Origin: Streptomyces roseoverticillatus
Lineage (GTDB): Bacteria; Actinomycetota; Actinomycetes; Streptomycetales; Streptomycetaceae
Direction: 5' to 3'
DNA: 64,000 nt
Assembly: GCF_000719265.1 (NCBI RefSeq)
Contig: NZ_JOFL01000006.1
Span: 372,001-436,000, forward strand
Part shown: positions 33,918 through 41,649 of the stretch, one piece after another
Layout of the letters: every line of letters begins with the position of its first letter
Numbering within the stretch: the stretch's first letter is position 1
Translations under genes and position numbers: made by a program
Notes under the pieces: generated by a model
Told to the model about the DNA's origin: nothing
Seen by the model: only the letters and a program-made list of their open reading frames with translations
Databases searched by the model: none

Positions 33918-34049
33918 CGGCACGCGGCGGACGGGCGGGCCGGAGGCGGCCGTCCGGGGTTGTCGTCAACCGGCCTAGGCCCGGCGCGCGGCCGGACTTG
34001 GTTCCCCGGGCCGATACGGGGGCGGGCGACCGCGCCTAGCGTGCTCCGT

Positions 34050-35105
34050 ATGGACATCACGGACACCAGCGGCGTACTCGATGAAGCGCTTCAGCGGCTG
34101 CACGCCGCGGGCCCGGAGCGGCTCGGACGGCTCACCAACCACGCCCCCATGGTGGCCGAGGCGCTCGTCGCCCGCGGCCGCCCGGATGCGGTGCACCGCT
34201 GGCTCGATCTTTACGAGGAGCGGCTGGAGGAGTTCCCGGCCGCCGTGGCGCCCGTCACGGACGCCGACTGGGCCGGCGCGCTCGGCGACCCGCGCCGGGC
34301 CGCCGACTGGATCGCGTACTTCGGGCGCACGCTCCCCGAACACGGCTGGCAGAGCGTGCTCGCGACGTGGTGGCCCCGCCTGCTGCCGGGGATGTACGGA
34401 GGGTCGACCCACCCCGTGATCCGCGTCGGTCACGCCGTACGCGCACTCCTCCGCGACGGCGCGAGCGAGCCCCGGCTGACCGAACTCGCCCACGGGCTGG
34501 GCTACTGGGCCGCCCGCCACCACCCGCTCGCCGGGATCACCTGGTTCCCCGCCGCCCCGCACGCCGCCGCGAGCCTGCACGCCGTACCCCCGATCCGGGA
34601 CCTCGACGGCGGTTTCCCCATGCGGCTGGCCCGCATCGAGCGGCTGCCCGCCTGGGCCGGTGACGTGACCGACCCGGCCACGGCCCGGGACCGGCTCGCC
34701 GAGCTGGTGCGCGCCGCGACCCACCGCTACGCCACCCACGGCCACGGAGAAGCGACCATGCTCGTGCATGCGGCCACGGCTCCCAGCGCCGTCCTGCGCA
34801 CCCTTCCCGCACTGCCGCGGGCCCTGTGGGCGCCGAGTCTGCACGCGGCTTGGACGGCATCGGCCGCGGTCACGGCGATGTACGCCCCGGCCGAAGCCGC
34901 CTCGTACGTGCCCCCTGGCCGCGTCGCCGCCGGAGACGTGATCGAGCGCGCGGTGGCGCACGGCGACGAACACGTCATCAAATTCGCCGACACGGCGCTC
35001 GATGTCGCTGACAAGACAGACAAGACAGACGAGGCAGACGGGGCGGACGAGCAGGCGCATGCCGCCGTGCTGCGTGCGATCGAGCTCAGCGAGCCGCTCG
35101 CCTGA
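34050..35105 (+). CDS. questin oxidase-like (DUF4243) protein
   Basis: A 351-residue protein: LDEALQRLHAAGPERLGRLTNHAPMVAEALVARGRPDAVHRWLDLYEERLEEFP, ADWIAYFGRTLPEHGWQSVLATWWPRLLPGMYGGSTHPVIRVGHAVRAL, and later LVHAATAPSAVLRTLP. The NHAPM and THPVIRVGHAVR blocks are marks of the questin oxidase family (Baeyer-Villiger-type ring cleavage in fungi; bacterial substrates unknown). ATG at 34050 directly after a TAGCGT -10 box, so probably leaderless. The C-terminus has a KTDKTDEADGADE run. Confidence 0.85.
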   Translation: MDITDTSGVLDEALQRLHAAGPERLGRLTNHAPMVAEALVARGRPDAVHRWLDLYEERLEEFPAAVAPVTDADWAGALGDPRRAADWIAYFGRTLPEHGWQSVLATWWPRLLPGMYGGSTHPVIRVGHAVRALLRDGASEPRLTELAHGLGYWAARHHPLAGITWFPAAPHAAASLHAVPPIRDLDGGFPMRLARIERLPAWAGDVTDPATARDRLAELVRAATHRYATHGHGEATMLVHAATAPSAVLRTLPALPRALWAPSLHAAWTASAAVTAMYAPAEAASYVPPGRVAAGDVIERAVAHGDEHVIKFADTALDVADKTDKTDEADGADEQAHAAVLRAIELSEPLA

Positions 35106-35121
35106 GGCCCGCAGGCAGGGG

Positions 35122-35808
35122 CTACTCGGCCGGGCCGGCTCCCAGCCGGGTGACCAGGTCGTGCCAGGTCGCGTCCAGGCGGTCGGGGGACATGCCGCGC
35201 TCGACGGACAGGTGGTGGATGAGGGTGGTGTCGAGGTAGCCCAGCAGCGTGTGCGCGAGGAGCTCGGCGTCGCCGTCCACGCCCGCCTCGCGCAGGAGCA
35301 TGGCGACGTGCGTGAGGCGCAGGTGGCGGGCGGGGACGCTGTAGGCGCGCAGCGGATCCGTGCGGGTGGCCAGGATCAGGTCGTGGTGGTCGCGCTCGTG
35401 GCGGATGACCGCGGGCCCGAAGGCGTGCAGGCGCTGCGCCGCGGGGGCGCCGGGGCCCAGGGGCGGCGGGCCCGAGATGAAGGCCGCCTGGAGCTGCTGT
35501 TCGCGGTGGTCCAGGAGGGCCAGCAGGAGACCGGTGCGGTCGCCGAAGCGCCGGAAGACCGTGCCCTTGCCGACCCCGGCGGCCGCGGCCACCGCCTCCA
35601 TGGTCAGGTTCGCGGCCCCGCACCGGGCCGCCAGCCGCGACGCGGCCTCCAGCAGGCGCGTGCGGTTGCGCGCCGCGTCGGCCCGCAGCTGCGGGGGCTC
35701 GCCGACCGGGATGAGAGCGAGACCCGGGTGCTCGCCCCGGGTGCCGTCAGGAGTGCCGTCGGGGGTGCCGTGGTCCGGGCTGGGCGGGGGCGGGGTGAAG
35801 CCGGTCAT
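35122..35808 (-). CDS. TetR-family regulator
   Basis: A 228-residue protein with helix-turn-helix AARNRTRLLEAASRLAARCGAANLTMEAVAAAAGVGKGTVFRRFGDRTGLLLALLDHREQQ. The N-terminal ~35 residues are a Pro/Gly/Asp-rich extension (repeat DGTPDGT), so the true start may lie further in. Divergent from an FMN reductase with two matching operators between them, as expected for a local repressor. Confidence 0.88.
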   Translation of the reverse strand: MTGFTPPPPSPDHGTPDGTPDGTRGEHPGLALIPVGEPPQLRADAARNRTRLLEAASRLAARCGAANLTMEAVAAAAGVGKGTVFRRFGDRTGLLLALLDHREQQLQAAFISGPPPLGPGAPAAQRLHAFGPAVIRHERDHHDLILATRTDPLRAYSVPARHLRLTHVAMLLREAGVDGDAELLAHTLLGYLDTTLIHHLSVERGMSPDRLDATWHDLVTRLGAGPAE

Positions 35809-35839
35809 GGGGCCAGCGTAGCGCGTCGGAACAATAACT

Positions 35840-35887
35840 GGACCGCGGTCCGGATAAGTGCTACAACTTTAAACAGGACCTCGGTCC
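35840..35887. promoter_or_regulatory. paired TetR operators
   Basis: Two dyads of the same sequence: ggaccgcggtcc (35840-35851) and ggacctcggtcc (35876-35887), each followed by gg, 36 bases apart. They overlap the divergent promoters of the TetR and FMN reductase genes. Confidence 0.75.
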
Positions 35888-35927
35888 GGTTTTAACTCTT
35901 GTCGATCACCCCCCTCTGGAGTTCCCC

Positions 35928-36479
35928 ATGTCTGTCCGCATCCTCGCGCTCGTCGGCAGCCTCCGCGCCGGGTCCCACAACCGCCAGCTCGCCGAGGCGG
36001 CCGTCAAGATCGCCCCCGCGGGCACCGACGTCCAGCTCCTCGAGGGCCTCGCCGACGTGCCCTTCTACAACGAGGACATCGACGTCGAGGGGAGTGTCCC
36101 GGAGGCCGCCGCCGAGCTGCGCGAGGCCGTGGCCCGCGCCGACGCCCTCCTGCTGGTCGCGCCCGAGTACAACGGCACGATGCCGGCCGTGCTGAAGAAC
36201 GCCATCGACTGGGTGTCGCGCCCGTTCGGCGCCGGTGCGATCGCAGGCAAGCCGGTCGCCGTGGTCGGCACCGCCTACGGCCAGTACGGCGGGGTCTGGG
36301 CGCAGGACGAGGCCCGCAAGGCCGCCGGCATCGCCGGCGGCGCGGTTCTGGAGGACGTCAAGCTCTCGATCTCCGGGTCCGTGACGCGCTTCGCCGACCT
36401 GCACCCCGTCGAGGACGCCGAGGTCACCACCGCCCTGACCGCGGTCATCGAGCGCCTGGCCGAGGCCGCCGCCGAGTGA
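35928..36479 (+). CDS. NADPH-dependent FMN reductase
   Basis: A 183-residue flavodoxin-like protein: SVRILALVGSLRAGSHNRQLAEAA (phosphate loop GSLRxGSxN), LLLVAPEYNGTMPAVLKNAIDWVSRP and VAVVGTAYGQYGGVWAQDEARKA. It reduces FMN or quinones with NAD(P)H. Divergent TetR and paired operators suggest induction by a toxic electrophile or quinone. ATG at 35928 after GGAG. Confidence 0.92.
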   Translation: MSVRILALVGSLRAGSHNRQLAEAAVKIAPAGTDVQLLEGLADVPFYNEDIDVEGSVPEAAAELREAVARADALLLVAPEYNGTMPAVLKNAIDWVSRPFGAGAIAGKPVAVVGTAYGQYGGVWAQDEARKAAGIAGGAVLEDVKLSISGSVTRFADLHPVEDAEVTTALTAVIERLAEAAAE

Positions 36480-36508
36480 CCTGCCGGCCCGCACGTCTCG
36501 GGCACGCG

Positions 36509-36541
36509 GGCCCCCGGAGCGCCGTCAGCGCTTCGGGGGCC
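36509..36541. terminator. bidirectional terminator hairpin
   Basis: 14-bp stem ggcccccggagcgc (36509-36522) with gcgcttcgggggcc (36528-36541), one G-T wobble. It overlaps the last codons of the minus-strand secreted protein gene. Confidence 0.65.
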
Positions 36542-36809
36542 TCACCCATCCCTTCTTGACCAGCTGGTCGCAGTGCCACTTGCCGTAGCGCTTGCTCTCC
36601 CCGCGCTTCTTGGTGGCCTTGATGCAGTCCGCGTAGGGGAAGGGCGGCTTGTCGGCGGCCATGTGCGCGGCGGGCGGGTGCGCAGCCGGTTGTCCGGCCG
36701 GCATGTGGACGGCGGGCGGGGCCGCGGGGGCAGGTTGTGCGGCCGCTGCGGGCGCGGCCAGGGCACCGGCCATGACGGCCGCGGCCAGAGCGATTCTCAT
36801 CCGACGCAC
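36525..36809 (-). CDS. small secreted basic protein, 94 aa
   Basis: GTG at 36809 with GGAGAGA upstream. Signal peptide RRMIRIALAAAVMAGALAAPAAAA-type (VRRMRIALAAAVMAGALAAPAAAA), then a Pro/His/Ala-rich stretch (PPAVHMPAGQPAAHPPAAHM) and a compact basic end with two Cys (YADCIKATKKRGESKRYGKWHCDQLVKKG). Function unknown. Confidence 0.65.
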   Translation of the reverse strand: MRRMRIALAAAVMAGALAAPAAAAQPAPAAPPAVHMPAGQPAAHPPAAHMAADKPPFPYADCIKATKKRGESKRYGKWHCDQLVKKGWVRPPKR

Positions 36810-36998
36810 AGTTTCTCTCCGCCTTCTCGTTTTCCTACCGGCCTGTGCCGGTTCGTACGGGTCCTGGCGTTTTTCGCGTACATAGGCCAACGAGCCGGAG
36901 TACCGCGGGAAACGTTTCCCGGGAGGGCTTTCACCCCGAGGGCGGCGGGGCGGCCTGCGGGGCCGCTTCACACTGCTTCACACCGCTTCGCACCGCTT

Positions 36999-37937
36999 TC
37001 ACGCCGCCGTACGGGCGATCTGGGCGTCCAGGGCGGCGCAAAGCCAGTCGTGGGAGGCCCCGGGAGTCGGCTGGGCCGGGCCCCACAGTTCGGCGGCGAG
37101 CTGCCAGTAGAGGTCGATGCGGGGGTCCGCGGCGAGCTGGCTGCTGAGCTCGCGGCGGAAGGCCGGGGTGTCACGCGTGCCGCGCGAGCGCGCGTAGGCC
37201 TCGACGAAGCAGTCGAGCGCCTCACCGTCGTACGGCGCCCGATGCGCCCGCAGTGCGGGCGACGCCAGTGCGTACGCCTCACTGAGGCCCTCGTAGAGCA
37301 CCGCCGGGCGGTAGCCGCCCCCGGTCCGGTGCGCCGCAGGCTGCCAGTCGCCGGCGCCGGCCGCTCCGGGGCACGGGCCCGAGACGAGGGCGTGCAGCCG
37401 GGCGAACGCCAGGACCTGCGCCGGGGTCGGATCCGCGGGCGGCTGCGGAACAGCCTGGTCGACGACCGCGGCCAGCACTCGGGCCGGAAGCCGCGGGGGC
37501 AGCCAGCCGCGCCAGAACCGGGCCAGCGCGGCCGTGCTGGGCGGGGCGGACACGGCGCCGACCAGGCGCAGCCGGTCCGCGCGCTCCCCGGCCGGGCAGT
37601 CCCGGACGAGCTGAAGGGCGGCCTCCCGCCAGCGCAGGGCGGCCAGTTGCGAGCCGAGCTCCCGCAACTGCCCTGCGACGGCGTCCTCCAGAGCGTCCTC
37701 CATCGCGTCCTCGCGGTCGAGGACCCGGCCTACGTCCGGAACCGGCAGGTCGAGGGCGCGCAGGGAGCGGATCAGGCGCAGCCGGCCGAGGGCCTCGGGG
37801 CCGTACCGGCGGTGGCCTCCGGCGCTGCGGCCCGCCTCGGGCAGCAGACCGCGGTCCGAGTAGAAGCGGACGGTCTTGACGGTGACGCCCGCGCGCTCGG
37901 CGAGCTCTCCGATGCTCCACATGCCGTCAGGTGACAC
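36999..37937 (-). CDS. MerR-family regulator
   Basis: A 312-residue protein: MWSIGELAERAGVTVKTVRFYSDRGLLPEAGRSAGGHRRYGPEALGRLRLIRSLRALDLPVPDVGRVLD is the MerR winged helix plus dimer helix. The ~210-residue C-terminal domain, with YRPAVLYEGLSEAYALASPALRA, is an effector domain of unknown ligand. Divergent from the hydrolase fusion; the intervening promoter has a 19-bp spacer typical of MerR activation. Confidence 0.92.
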   Translation of the reverse strand: MSPDGMWSIGELAERAGVTVKTVRFYSDRGLLPEAGRSAGGHRRYGPEALGRLRLIRSLRALDLPVPDVGRVLDREDAMEDALEDAVAGQLRELGSQLAALRWREAALQLVRDCPAGERADRLRLVGAVSAPPSTAALARFWRGWLPPRLPARVLAAVVDQAVPQPPADPTPAQVLAFARLHALVSGPCPGAAGAGDWQPAAHRTGGGYRPAVLYEGLSEAYALASPALRAHRAPYDGEALDCFVEAYARSRGTRDTPAFRRELSSQLAADPRIDLYWQLAAELWGPAQPTPGASHDWLCAALDAQIARTAA

Positions 37938-37940
37938 GGC

Positions 37941-37971
37941 TTGATCCTCCCCCAGCAGGAGCTTTTACCGT
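37941..37971 (+). promoter_or_regulatory. MerR-type promoter with 19-bp spacer
   Basis: ttgatc (37941-37946) and taccgt (37966-37971) are separated by 19 bases that include the dyad ctcc-cccagca-ggag. MerR regulators untwist such overlong spacers. It points to the hydrolase fusion at 38065. Confidence 0.7.
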
Positions 37972-38064
37972 ACCGGCGAACGCGGACGGCCCGTCGGGCC
38001 GGGCCCGCGGACCGAGACGGACGGGCACGGGAAGGCCCGCGAAGGCTTGCGAGGAGGAGAGATC

Positions 38065-39618
38065 ATGACGGCATTCGTTCTGGTGCCGGGCGCCCACACG
38101 GGCGGCTGGATCTGGGAGGACGTGGCCGCCCGGCTGCGGGAGGCGGGGGCCGAGGCCCATCCCGTGACGCTGACCGGCATGGGCGGCGGCCACGACGAGC
38201 ACGACGAGGCGGACACGAGCGCGCCTGCCGGCACCGACCTGGAGACGCACGTCCAGGACCTGGTGCGGCTGATCGACGAGATCGACGCGCCGGAAGTGGT
38301 CCTGGTCGGACACTGCTACGGCGTCCACCCGGTGCTCGGCGCCGCCGGACGGCGCGCCGAGCGGGTCGCCCGCATCGTCTACGTGGACACCACCGTGCCC
38401 CAGGACGGCGCCCCCGCCCTCGAACTGATACCGGATCAGGCCCTGCGCGACGGGCTGCGGAAGCGGGCCGGAGAGACCGGGGCCGACGGCCTGCTCTCCC
38501 CGCCGGCAGCCGCCGAATGGCAGCGGTGGGGCAGCCCCGCAGGTATCCCCCAGGACGCGCTGGACCGGTTGACCGGCCTCGCCGCGCCGCAGCCCCTGGC
38601 CACGCTCACCCGGCCGCTCCGCGTGCCGGGCGGGGCGGTCTCCGAGCTGCCGACGACCGGCGTCCTCTGCACCGCCAACGGAGCCGGCATCGCCCTGGTC
38701 GAGTCACTCCTGGAGCTGGGGGACCCGCGCCTCAAGGAGCTCGCCCACCCCCGGACCGGCTTCTTCGAAATCGGCACCGGACACTGGCCGATGCTCTCCG
38801 CCCCCGGCGAACTGGCCGCGATCCTGCTCCGCGCCGCCGCGGGGGAGGGGCACCGGCTGTCCGCGCCCGCGAGCGAAACGCCGCCCCACCTGCGGCCCTT
38901 CCTCCTGGACGTACCGGAGCAGCGCCGGGAGCGCGTGGGACGGGTCGATCTGCACCTGCCCGACGCCGATGGTCCCCGCCCTGCGGTGGTCTTCGTCCAC
39001 GGCGGCCCGGTCCCCGCCGGCCTGCGGCCGACGCCGCGCGACTGGTCGCTCTACACCGGCTACGCGCAATACGCGGCGAGCCTGGGAGCGGTCGGCGTGA
39101 TGCTGGACCACCGGCTTCACGACATCACCGACTACGAGCGCGCCGCCGAGGACGTCGCCGCGGCGGTCGAGCTCGTACGGGCCGACCCGCGCGTCGACGG
39201 GGAGCGGGTCGCGCTGTGGTTCTTCTCCGCCGGCGGGCTGATGTCGGCGGACTGGCTCGCCGCGCCGCCGCCGTGGCTGCGGTGCGTGGCGGCGACCTAC
39301 CCCCTCCTCGCGCCGCTGCCGAGCTCGGGGCTCGCCGGCTCCCGCTTCCGTCCCGCGGCCGCGGTGCGCGCGGCCGGGCCCTTGCCGGTGGTGCTGACCC
39401 GGGTGGGCCGGGACTTCGCGGAGCTCGCGGCGACCGTCGGGGAGTTCCTCACCGCCGCCGGGGAGTGCAAGGCCGCGGTCGAGGTCATCGACGTGCCCGA
39501 CGCCCGGCACGGCTTCGAGACGATCGACCACAGCGAGCAGGCGCGCGACGCCGTGGAACGCGCGATGCGGTCCGTACTGGAGCACTTGGCCGTACCGGAG
39601 CACTTGCGCGACTCATGA
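38065..39618 (+). CDS. tandem alpha/beta-hydrolase fusion
   Basis: A 517-residue protein with two hydrolase modules. Module 1 (~1-255): TAFVLVPGAHTGGWIWEDVAARL oxyanion segment, then VVLVGHCYGVHPVLGAAG where the nucleophile position is Cys84 (usually Ser), and FFEIGTGHWPMLS with the catalytic His. It resembles salicylate-esterase/EstC-type enzymes. Module 2 (~270-517): VVFVHGGPVPAGLRP, ALWFFSAGGLMSADWL with Ser388, and PDARHGFETIDH with His, similar to dienelactone-hydrolase-type proteins. The ATG at 38065 follows GAGGAGGAG. Under apparent MerR control. The 3' end overlaps the convergent kinase-like gene by 6 bases. Substrate unknown. Confidence 0.85.
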   Translation: MTAFVLVPGAHTGGWIWEDVAARLREAGAEAHPVTLTGMGGGHDEHDEADTSAPAGTDLETHVQDLVRLIDEIDAPEVVLVGHCYGVHPVLGAAGRRAERVARIVYVDTTVPQDGAPALELIPDQALRDGLRKRAGETGADGLLSPPAAAEWQRWGSPAGIPQDALDRLTGLAAPQPLATLTRPLRVPGGAVSELPTTGVLCTANGAGIALVESLLELGDPRLKELAHPRTGFFEIGTGHWPMLSAPGELAAILLRAAAGEGHRLSAPASETPPHLRPFLLDVPEQRRERVGRVDLHLPDADGPRPAVVFVHGGPVPAGLRPTPRDWSLYTGYAQYAASLGAVGVMLDHRLHDITDYERAAEDVAAAVELVRADPRVDGERVALWFFSAGGLMSADWLAAPPPWLRCVAATYPLLAPLPSSGLAGSRFRPAAAVRAAGPLPVVLTRVGRDFAELAATVGEFLTAAGECKAAVEVIDVPDARHGFETIDHSEQARDAVERAMRSVLEHLAVPEHLRDS

Positions 39619-40437
39619 CCGGCCGGCGGCGTGCCACGCACGGGCGAGCTGACGGACCGACGCGAACCGCTGCCCTGGATCGGTCCGGGTGGCCCGCTCC
39701 ACGACCGCGAGCCGACCGGGCCCGCCCCGCCAGGCGTGCTCGCCGTCACCGGCGTCGAGGAGCAGGCGAGCGGCACGCCCGAGGGTGAACACGGTGGTGC
39801 GGATGTCGATGACGGCCCCGCGCAGGAACTCCTCGGGCGCCATGAACCGCGTGGAGCCCGGCAGCCGCCCGTCCTCCAGGACGAACGGGCCCGGGCGGTA
39901 TTCGTCGAGGTCGACGAGGTGCAGGGTGCTGCCGGCGAAGTCGTACAGAAGGGAGCCGTCGTAGAAGTCCACGGCGACGTGACCCGCGTCCTCCACCGCG
40001 AGGTGCGCGCTCAGGATCCGCTCGAAGGCGCGCAGGACGAGGGGGAGGGGCAGCGCCCGGAAGCGCGCCATGGCACTGCCCGGGGCGGTGCGGTCCGCGG
40101 CTCCGCGGACGGCGGGGTGGTAGAGGACCTCGCCGTCGCGCCACGGCATGACCACCGCACAGCCGCCCCGTACGGCGATCCGGTGCACCTGAGGGACGAT
40201 CGCCGGGTGCCGCACGGCCCGGTGGAAGGCCCAGGCCCGGTCAAGGGACCGCCGCGCGTCGCGGGTGACGGCTTCCTTGACGAACCACCGCTCTCCGCCG
40301 GCGAGACGGACGCCGTAGGACACGCACCCCGAGTCCTGTTCCCGGAAGGCGGTGAAGATCCTTCCAACCCGGTCGAGATGAGCCTCGATGGATACGGACG
40401 AGGTCTGAGAGACGTCCAGTAACGGATGAGGTGGCAT
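39613..40437 (-). CDS. serine/threonine kinase-like protein
   Basis: A 274-residue protein with a kinase-fold layout: GERWFVKEAV (Lys), AFHRAVRHPAIVPQVH, CAVVMPWRDGEVLYHP (hinge), VAVDFYDGSLLYDFAGSTLHLVDLDEYRPGP, where the HRD/DFG regions are replaced by VDFYDGSLLYD and LVDLDEY, and RFMAPEEFLRGAVIDIRTTVFTLGRAA. This is an atypical bacterial kinase or aminoglycoside-kinase-like protein. Catalytic Asp residues seem present. Substrate unknown. Confidence 0.75.
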   Translation of the reverse strand: MPPHPLLDVSQTSSVSIEAHLDRVGRIFTAFREQDSGCVSYGVRLAGGERWFVKEAVTRDARRSLDRAWAFHRAVRHPAIVPQVHRIAVRGGCAVVMPWRDGEVLYHPAVRGAADRTAPGSAMARFRALPLPLVLRAFERILSAHLAVEDAGHVAVDFYDGSLLYDFAGSTLHLVDLDEYRPGPFVLEDGRLPGSTRFMAPEEFLRGAVIDIRTTVFTLGRAARLLLDAGDGEHAWRGGPGRLAVVERATRTDPGQRFASVRQLARAWHAAGRS

Positions 40438-40480
40438 GCCGTCATCGTGCCACCTCCGCCGTCGTCGCGTCGGCGGCCGG

Positions 40481-40523
40481 GAACGGCGCGGTCCCCACCG
40501 CGTGGGTGGGGGCCGCGCCGTTC
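40481..40523 (-). terminator. ohr terminator hairpin
   Basis: 19-bp stem gaacggcgcggtccccacc (40481-40499) with ggtgggggccgcgccgttc (40505-40523), one wobble, loop gcgtg. It lies just beyond the ohr stop on the minus strand. Confidence 0.8.
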
Positions 40524-40545
40524 GCGTTGCCGGACGCCGGCCTGC

Positions 40546-40956
40546 TTACTCGACGACGAGCTCGACGGCGATGTTGCCCCGGGTGGCCTTCGAGTACGGG
40601 CAGACCTGGTGGGCCTGCTCCACGAGGCGGGTGCCCGTCTCGCCGGCGAGGCTGTCGGGGAGTTCCACGCGGAGGGTGACGGCGAGGCCGAAGCCGGTGT
40701 CGTCCTTGCCGATGGAGACCTCGGCGGCGACGGAGACGTCCTTCGTGTCGACCTTCGCCTCGCGGCCGACCAGCCCGAGCGCGCTCGCGAAGCAGGCCGC
40801 GTAACCGGCGGCGAAGAGCTGCTCCGGGTTGGTGCCCCGGCCGTTGCCGCCGAGCGCGGGAGGCATGGCCAGGGCGAGGTCGAGCTGCCCGTCCGAGCTC
40901 ACGGTGCGGCCTTCGCGGCCGTTGGCGGTGGCGACAGCGGTGTACAGCGCATCCAT
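40546..40956 (-). CDS. ohr: organic hydroperoxide resistance protein Ohr
   Basis: A 136-residue OsmC/Ohr protein: LYTAVATANGREGRTVSSDGQLDLALAMPP, NPEQLFAAGYAACFASAL (peroxidatic Cys55) and LVEQAHQVCPYSKATRGNI (Cys119). It reduces organic and fatty-acid hydroperoxides with lipoylated protein as reductant. ATG at 40956 after GAAGGAA. Divergent from a MarR/OhrR gene over a shared palindrome. Confidence 0.95.
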   Translation of the reverse strand: MDALYTAVATANGREGRTVSSDGQLDLALAMPPALGGNGRGTNPEQLFAAGYAACFASALGLVGREAKVDTKDVSVAAEVSIGKDDTGFGLAVTLRVELPDSLAGETGTRLVEQAHQVCPYSKATRGNIAVELVVE

Positions 40957-41027
40957 GGGGAGTTCCTTCGGTTCGGCGGTCCCTGTACGGAAGCGGCGCC
41001 TCCGTACAGTCGAAAGCATTGCACACG

Positions 41028-41049
41028 ATTGAGTTGTGCACAATTCAAT
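41028..41049. promoter_or_regulatory. OhrR operator
   Basis: attgagttgtgcacaattcaat is a near-perfect 22-bp palindrome (20 matching bases) in an AT-rich island between ohr and ohrR, 71 bases from ohr and 23 from the regulator start. Confidence 0.8.
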
Positions 41050-41072
41050 GGGGTGCGGGTTACCCTTGGGGC

Positions 41073-41576
41073 ATGACCGCTCCGCCCTCCCCCCTCCCGG
41101 ACGCCCCCCTCCCGGACGACGCGGAGCTGCTCCGCCTCGACCACCAGATCTGCTTCTCGCTGCACGCCGCGGCCCGCGCCTTCGGCGGCGTCTACCGCGA
41201 CGCCCTCAAGGACCTCGGCCTCACCTACCCGCAGTACCTCGCCATGCTCGTCCTGTGGGAAGAGCCCGACCCCCAGCCGGTCAAGGCCATCGGCGAACGG
41301 CTGCGGCTCGACTCCGGCACCCTCTCCCCGCTGCTCAAGCGGCTCGAAGCGGCCGGCCTCGTGGTGCGCGAGCGCAGCGCGGAGGACGAGCGCTCGGTCG
41401 TGGTCCGCGTGACGGACGCCGGCGAGGAGCTGCGCGAGCGCGCCCTGCCGGTGCCCCGCCGCATCGTCGCCGCGTCGGGTCTGTCCCTGCAGGACGCCTT
41501 CACACTGCGCGGGCTGCTGGAACGGCTCACCGAGAACCTCGACGCGTCACAGGCGGGGCAAGCGGGGGAGCGCTGA
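41073..41576 (+). CDS. ohrR: OhrR-type MarR regulator
   Basis: A 167-residue MarR protein: LRLDHQICFSLHAAARAFGGVYRDALKDLGLTYPQYLAMLVLWE, with Cys27 at the position of the peroxide-sensing Cys of OhrR. The winged helix is QPVKAIGERLRLDSGTLSPLLKRLEAAGLVVRERSAEDERSVVVRVT. It represses ohr until the Cys is oxidised. ATG at 41073. Confidence 0.93.
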   Translation: MTAPPSPLPDAPLPDDAELLRLDHQICFSLHAAARAFGGVYRDALKDLGLTYPQYLAMLVLWEEPDPQPVKAIGERLRLDSGTLSPLLKRLEAAGLVVRERSAEDERSVVVRVTDAGEELRERALPVPRRIVAASGLSLQDAFTLRGLLERLTENLDASQAGQAGER

Positions 41577-41649
41577 CCGCTCGCCCGCGACGCGCGGGCC
41601 CGGCCGTGCCGTACCCGGATTGTGAGGATCATCCACTTATCGTGACCCC

